Assembly (NCBI RefSeq): GCF_001500065.1
Contig: NZ_LQIN01000014.1
Span: 1-64,000 of the forward strand
DNA: 64,000 nucleotides
Direction of reading: 5' to 3'
From: Mycobacterium sp. IS-3022
GTDB taxonomy: Bacteria > Actinomycetota > Actinomycetes > Mycobacteriales > Mycobacteriaceae
The position numbers and the translations under genes are program-made. This document shows, piece after piece, positions 61,954 through 64,000 of this stretch. Each line of letters starts with the position of its first letter. Positions within the stretch are counted from its first letter, which is position 1. The notes beneath the pieces were generated by a model that was not told the origin of the DNA, ran no database searches, and saw nothing but the letters and a program-made list of their open reading frames with translations.

Positions 61954-63499
61954 CGCCCGCCCGAGGTGCGCGGTAGGCCACGGTCTTCGATTCCAGATAT
62001 TGCTCGAACCCCTCGAAGCCGCACTGCCTTCCGACACCGCTGTTCTTGAAACCACCGAACGGCGCGTCGGCGCCGTAGAACATGCCGCCGTTGACCCCGA
62101 ACGAACCGGTGCGGATGCGACAGGCGATCGCCATGCCCCGCTCCAGCGAGCGTGAGGACACCGCGCCCGCCAAGCCGAAGGCGCTGTCGTTGGCGATCCG
62201 GACCGCTTCGTCATCGTCGTCGAACGGCAGCATCACCAGGACGGGCCCGAACACCTCCTGCTGGGCGATCGCCGCGCCGTTGTCGACATCGACGATCACC
62301 GTCGGCGCCACGTAGTGCCCGCCGGCCAAGTGGTCAGGGAGGTTCGCGACGGCACCGCCGCCCGTGGTGATCTCGGCGCCGTCGGCGCGAGCCTGATCGA
62401 TCGCGTCGAGGACCCGTCGCTTCTGCGCCGCGCTGATCACGGGGCCGACGAGGGTCTCCGGGTTGACCGGATCCCCAATGGGAACAGCCTGATACGCAGC
62501 GGTGACGGTAGCGACGGCCTCGTCGAACAGCGACCGATGGACCAGCATGCGCGTGGTGGCGGCACACGCCTGGCCCGCGTGCACGCACACCCCGACCGCC
62601 GACCCGACGATTGCGGCGGGAGGGGCGTCGTCGAGCAGAATCGACACCGATTTGCCGCCCAATTCCAGAAACATCCGCTTCATCGTGTCGGCACCCACAC
62701 GCATCAACAGCTTGCCGACCGCGGTGGAGCCGGTGAACGAAATCATGTCGACGCGGGGATCGGTGCCCAGCAGCGCGGCCACGTCGTTGGACGGCGTCGG
62801 CACGACGTTGACGACGCCGGGCGGGATGTCGGTGTGTTCGGCGATGAGCCGGCCGAGGCGCGTCGCGTTCCACGGTGTGTTCGGATCGGGCTTGAGCACG
62901 ACGGTGTTTCCGGTCGCGAGCGCGGGACCGAGCTTGTTGAGGATCACCTCGATCGGGAAGTTGGACGGCGTGATCGCGGCGACGACGCCGACCGGTTCCT
63001 TGACGACGATCCGCACATTGCGGTCACCGAACAGGCCTCCGCCGTCGAGCGTGCGCTCCCAGGGGAAGTCGAGCATCAGCCGCGCGGGATAGCGCAGCGC
63101 GTCCGCCAAGGGCCAATCGAGTTGTGCCGACCGGGTCGTCATCGCCGGACAGCCGACCTCGGCGATCAACTCCTCGCGCAAATCGTCCTGCTCGGCTTCG
63201 ACCGCGGACTGCAGCTGATCGAGACAACGCGCCCGCAATCGGCGGTTGGTCCGCCAGTCGGTCTCGTCGAACGCCCGGCGCGCGGCCGCGATCGCGCGGT
63301 CCATGTCGTCGGCGTCGGCGGCAGCGGTACTCCCCAGAAGCTGCCCGGTGGCCGGACTCACGTTGTCGAACTGTTCCCCGGATGCCGACGCGACCAGTTG
63401 TCCGTCGATGAGCATCCGCGATTCGGCGCGCGCGCCTGCCCGCCTGCCGACGTCGATGCTGGTCTCGATCCGTTCTTCTGAATTCTCGGCGGCGCTCAC
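61937..63499 (-). CDS. Aldehyde dehydrogenase 2
   Basis: A 520-residue NAD(P)-dependent aldehyde dehydrogenase. 'GVVAAITPSNFPIEVILNKL' and 'LATGNTVVLKPDPNTPWNAT' are the coenzyme elements, the Glu is in 'RMFLELGGKSVSILL' and the catalytic Cys in 'VHAGQACAATTRMLVH'; 'EVFGPVLVMLPFDDDDEAVR' and 'GGFKNSGVGRQCGFEGFEQY' follow. It resembles mycobacterial enzymes that oxidise aldehydes from terpenoid or aromatic substrates. It starts with GTG at 63499, 35 bp from operator site 6. It belongs to a different subgroup from aldehyde dehydrogenase 1, so two aldehyde steps are likely. Confidence 0.9.
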   Translation of the reverse strand: MSAAENSEERIETSIDVGRRAGARAESRMLIDGQLVASASGEQFDNVSPATGQLLGSTAAADADDMDRAIAAARRAFDETDWRTNRRLRARCLDQLQSAVEAEQDDLREELIAEVGCPAMTTRSAQLDWPLADALRYPARLMLDFPWERTLDGGGLFGDRNVRIVVKEPVGVVAAITPSNFPIEVILNKLGPALATGNTVVLKPDPNTPWNATRLGRLIAEHTDIPPGVVNVVPTPSNDVAALLGTDPRVDMISFTGSTAVGKLLMRVGADTMKRMFLELGGKSVSILLDDAPPAAIVGSAVGVCVHAGQACAATTRMLVHRSLFDEAVATVTAAYQAVPIGDPVNPETLVGPVISAAQKRRVLDAIDQARADGAEITTGGGAVANLPDHLAGGHYVAPTVIVDVDNGAAIAQQEVFGPVLVMLPFDDDDEAVRIANDSAFGLAGAVSSRSLERGMAIACRIRTGSFGVNGGMFYGADAPFGGFKNSGVGRQCGFEGFEQYLESKTVAYRAPRAGATPPR

Positions 63500-63534
63500 C
63501 CGGCTACCTCGTAGACTCTGTTTGCGGGACGACT

Positions 63535-63553
63535 AACTGTAATGCTTACAGTA
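63535..63553. promoter_or_regulatory. Island operator site 6
   Basis: AACTGTAATGCTTACAGTA matches the consensus arms at 15 of 16 positions. It is placed between the divergent aldehyde dehydrogenase 2 and CoA-transferase genes, 35 and 42 bp from their starts. Confidence 0.75.
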
Positions 63554-63595
63554 GGTTTATTCAACAGCCGGAGCGCCGGGTACGAGGGAGCCGAT

Positions 63596-64000
63596 TTGGT
63601 CAAGGTCATGGAGGGCGTGCGCGTCCTCGAGGTCGCACAGTTCACGTTCGTTCCGGCGGCAGGGGCCATCCTCGCCGACTGGGGGGCCGACGTCATCAAG
63701 GTCGAACACCCGGTGCGCGGCGACACCCAACGCGGCTTCATCAACATGGGCGGCTTCCAACTCGACCCCAACCGCCATCCGCTGATCGAGCACCCGAACC
63801 GTGGCAAGCGCAGTGTCGGCATCGACGTGTCGAAACCGGAAGGCCAGGAGGTTCTCTACGAGATCGCCAAGACCGCCGACGTCTTCCTCACGAACTACCT
63901 TCCGGCGCAGCGACAGAAGAACAAGTTCGACGTCGAGCACATCCGCGCCGCGAACCCGGACATCATCTACGCGCGCGGCAGCGCATACGGCGACAAGGGC
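63596..64000 (+). CDS. Class III CoA-transferase (CaiB/BaiF), partial
   Basis: The first 135 codons are present. 'GVRVLEVAQFTFVPAAGAIL', 'ADWGADVIKVEHPVRGDTQR', 'GKRSVGIDVSKPEGQEVLYE' and 'KTADVFLTNYLPAQRQKNKF' are the typical N-terminal CaiB/BaiF landmarks; the catalytic Asp lies beyond the window. It moves CoA between acids without ATP and could activate an island intermediate. The TTG at 63596 is 5 nt after GAGGGAG and gives (M)VKVMEGVRV; the ATG at 63608 is the alternative but is far from the ribosome site. Downstream of operator site 6. Confidence 0.9.
   Translation, partial: MVKVMEGVRVLEVAQFTFVPAAGAILADWGADVIKVEHPVRGDTQRGFINMGGFQLDPNRHPLIEHPNRGKRSVGIDVSKPEGQEVLYEIAKTADVFLTNYLPAQRQKNKFDVEHIRAANPDIIYARGSAYGDKG

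Noticed and set aside
46283..63553. Island palindromes as KstR or KstR2 cholesterol-regulon sites
   Set aside because: KstR (TnnAACnnGTTnnA) and KstR2 (AnCAAGnnCTTGnT) consensus patterns do not match TACTGTAA-N3-TTACAGTA.

Overview
The window is GC-rich actinobacterial chromosome. It almost certainly comes from a fast-growing mycobacterium (Mycolicibacterium type). Gene order from about 0.5 to 44 kb follows, from memory, the Mycobacterium tuberculosis block Rv3034c-Rv3063: acyltransferase, PQQ-repeat lipoprotein, TB22.2, two methyltransferases, echA17, NUDIX, ABC ATPase, serB2, ctaD, fecB, adhC, nrdF2, monooxygenase, TetR, nrdE-nrdI-nrdH, FMN reductase, TetR, dinB2, SDR, TetR, cyp136, ligB, cstA. 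GTG and TTG starts, lipobox lipoproteins and 4-bp ATGA/GTGA gene overlaps fit that assignment. No rRNA, tRNA, CRISPR array, insertion sequence or phage gene was seen.

Layout. 1-7.9 kb: an IniB-type gene (cut by the window edge), envelope and lipid genes, and a tight minus-strand run from an ABC ATPase through NUDIX to echA17. 8-15.5 kb: a MocR regulator inserted before serB2, then ctaD divergent from fecB, a YciI protein and adhC. 15.5-28 kb: small secreted proteins and the class Ib ribonucleotide reductase genes nrdF2 and nrdHIE, which carry matching NrdR-box pairs. Between them lie a monooxygenase/TetR pair, a geranylgeranyl-reductase-like flavoprotein, and a methyltransferase/SufR-like regulator/cupin operon behind a DtxR/IdeR-like iron box. 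28-44 kb: redox and TetR genes, DinB2 polymerase with an ATPase partner, SDR/TetR/cyp136, then a lineage-specific insert (stand-alone LeuA regulatory domain, TauE exporter, APH kinase, SDR, Mo-oxidoreductase), and finally ligB, cstA and ybdD.

44-64 kb is an accessory catabolic island and the most interesting part. It encodes two P450s, two LLM (F420-type) oxidoreductases, a Baeyer-Villiger-type monooxygenase, an alpha/beta hydrolase, an APH kinase, a SnoaL protein, an acyl-ACP-desaturase-like diiron protein, a KshA-like Rieske oxygenase, an acyl-CoA synthetase, two aldehyde dehydrogenases, an AccD-type carboxyltransferase, a class III CoA-transferase and a TetR regulator. Six copies of one 19-bp palindrome (consensus TACTGTAA-N3-TTACAGTA) sit just upstream of nearly every transcription unit here, so the island looks like one regulon, plausibly controlled by the TetR protein at 61.3 kb. 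The enzyme set suggests oxidation of a cyclic or terpenoid/steroid-like compound: hydroxylation, oxidation to ketone, Baeyer-Villiger insertion, ester hydrolysis, CoA activation and beta-oxidation. Several members look catalytically altered or broken: an isochorismatase fold without its D-K-C triad, a thioesterase lacking its active-site half, and a truncated SDR ending inside an operator.

Palindromic intergenic repeats of several families sit at gene ends, mostly between convergent genes, and probably act as terminators.
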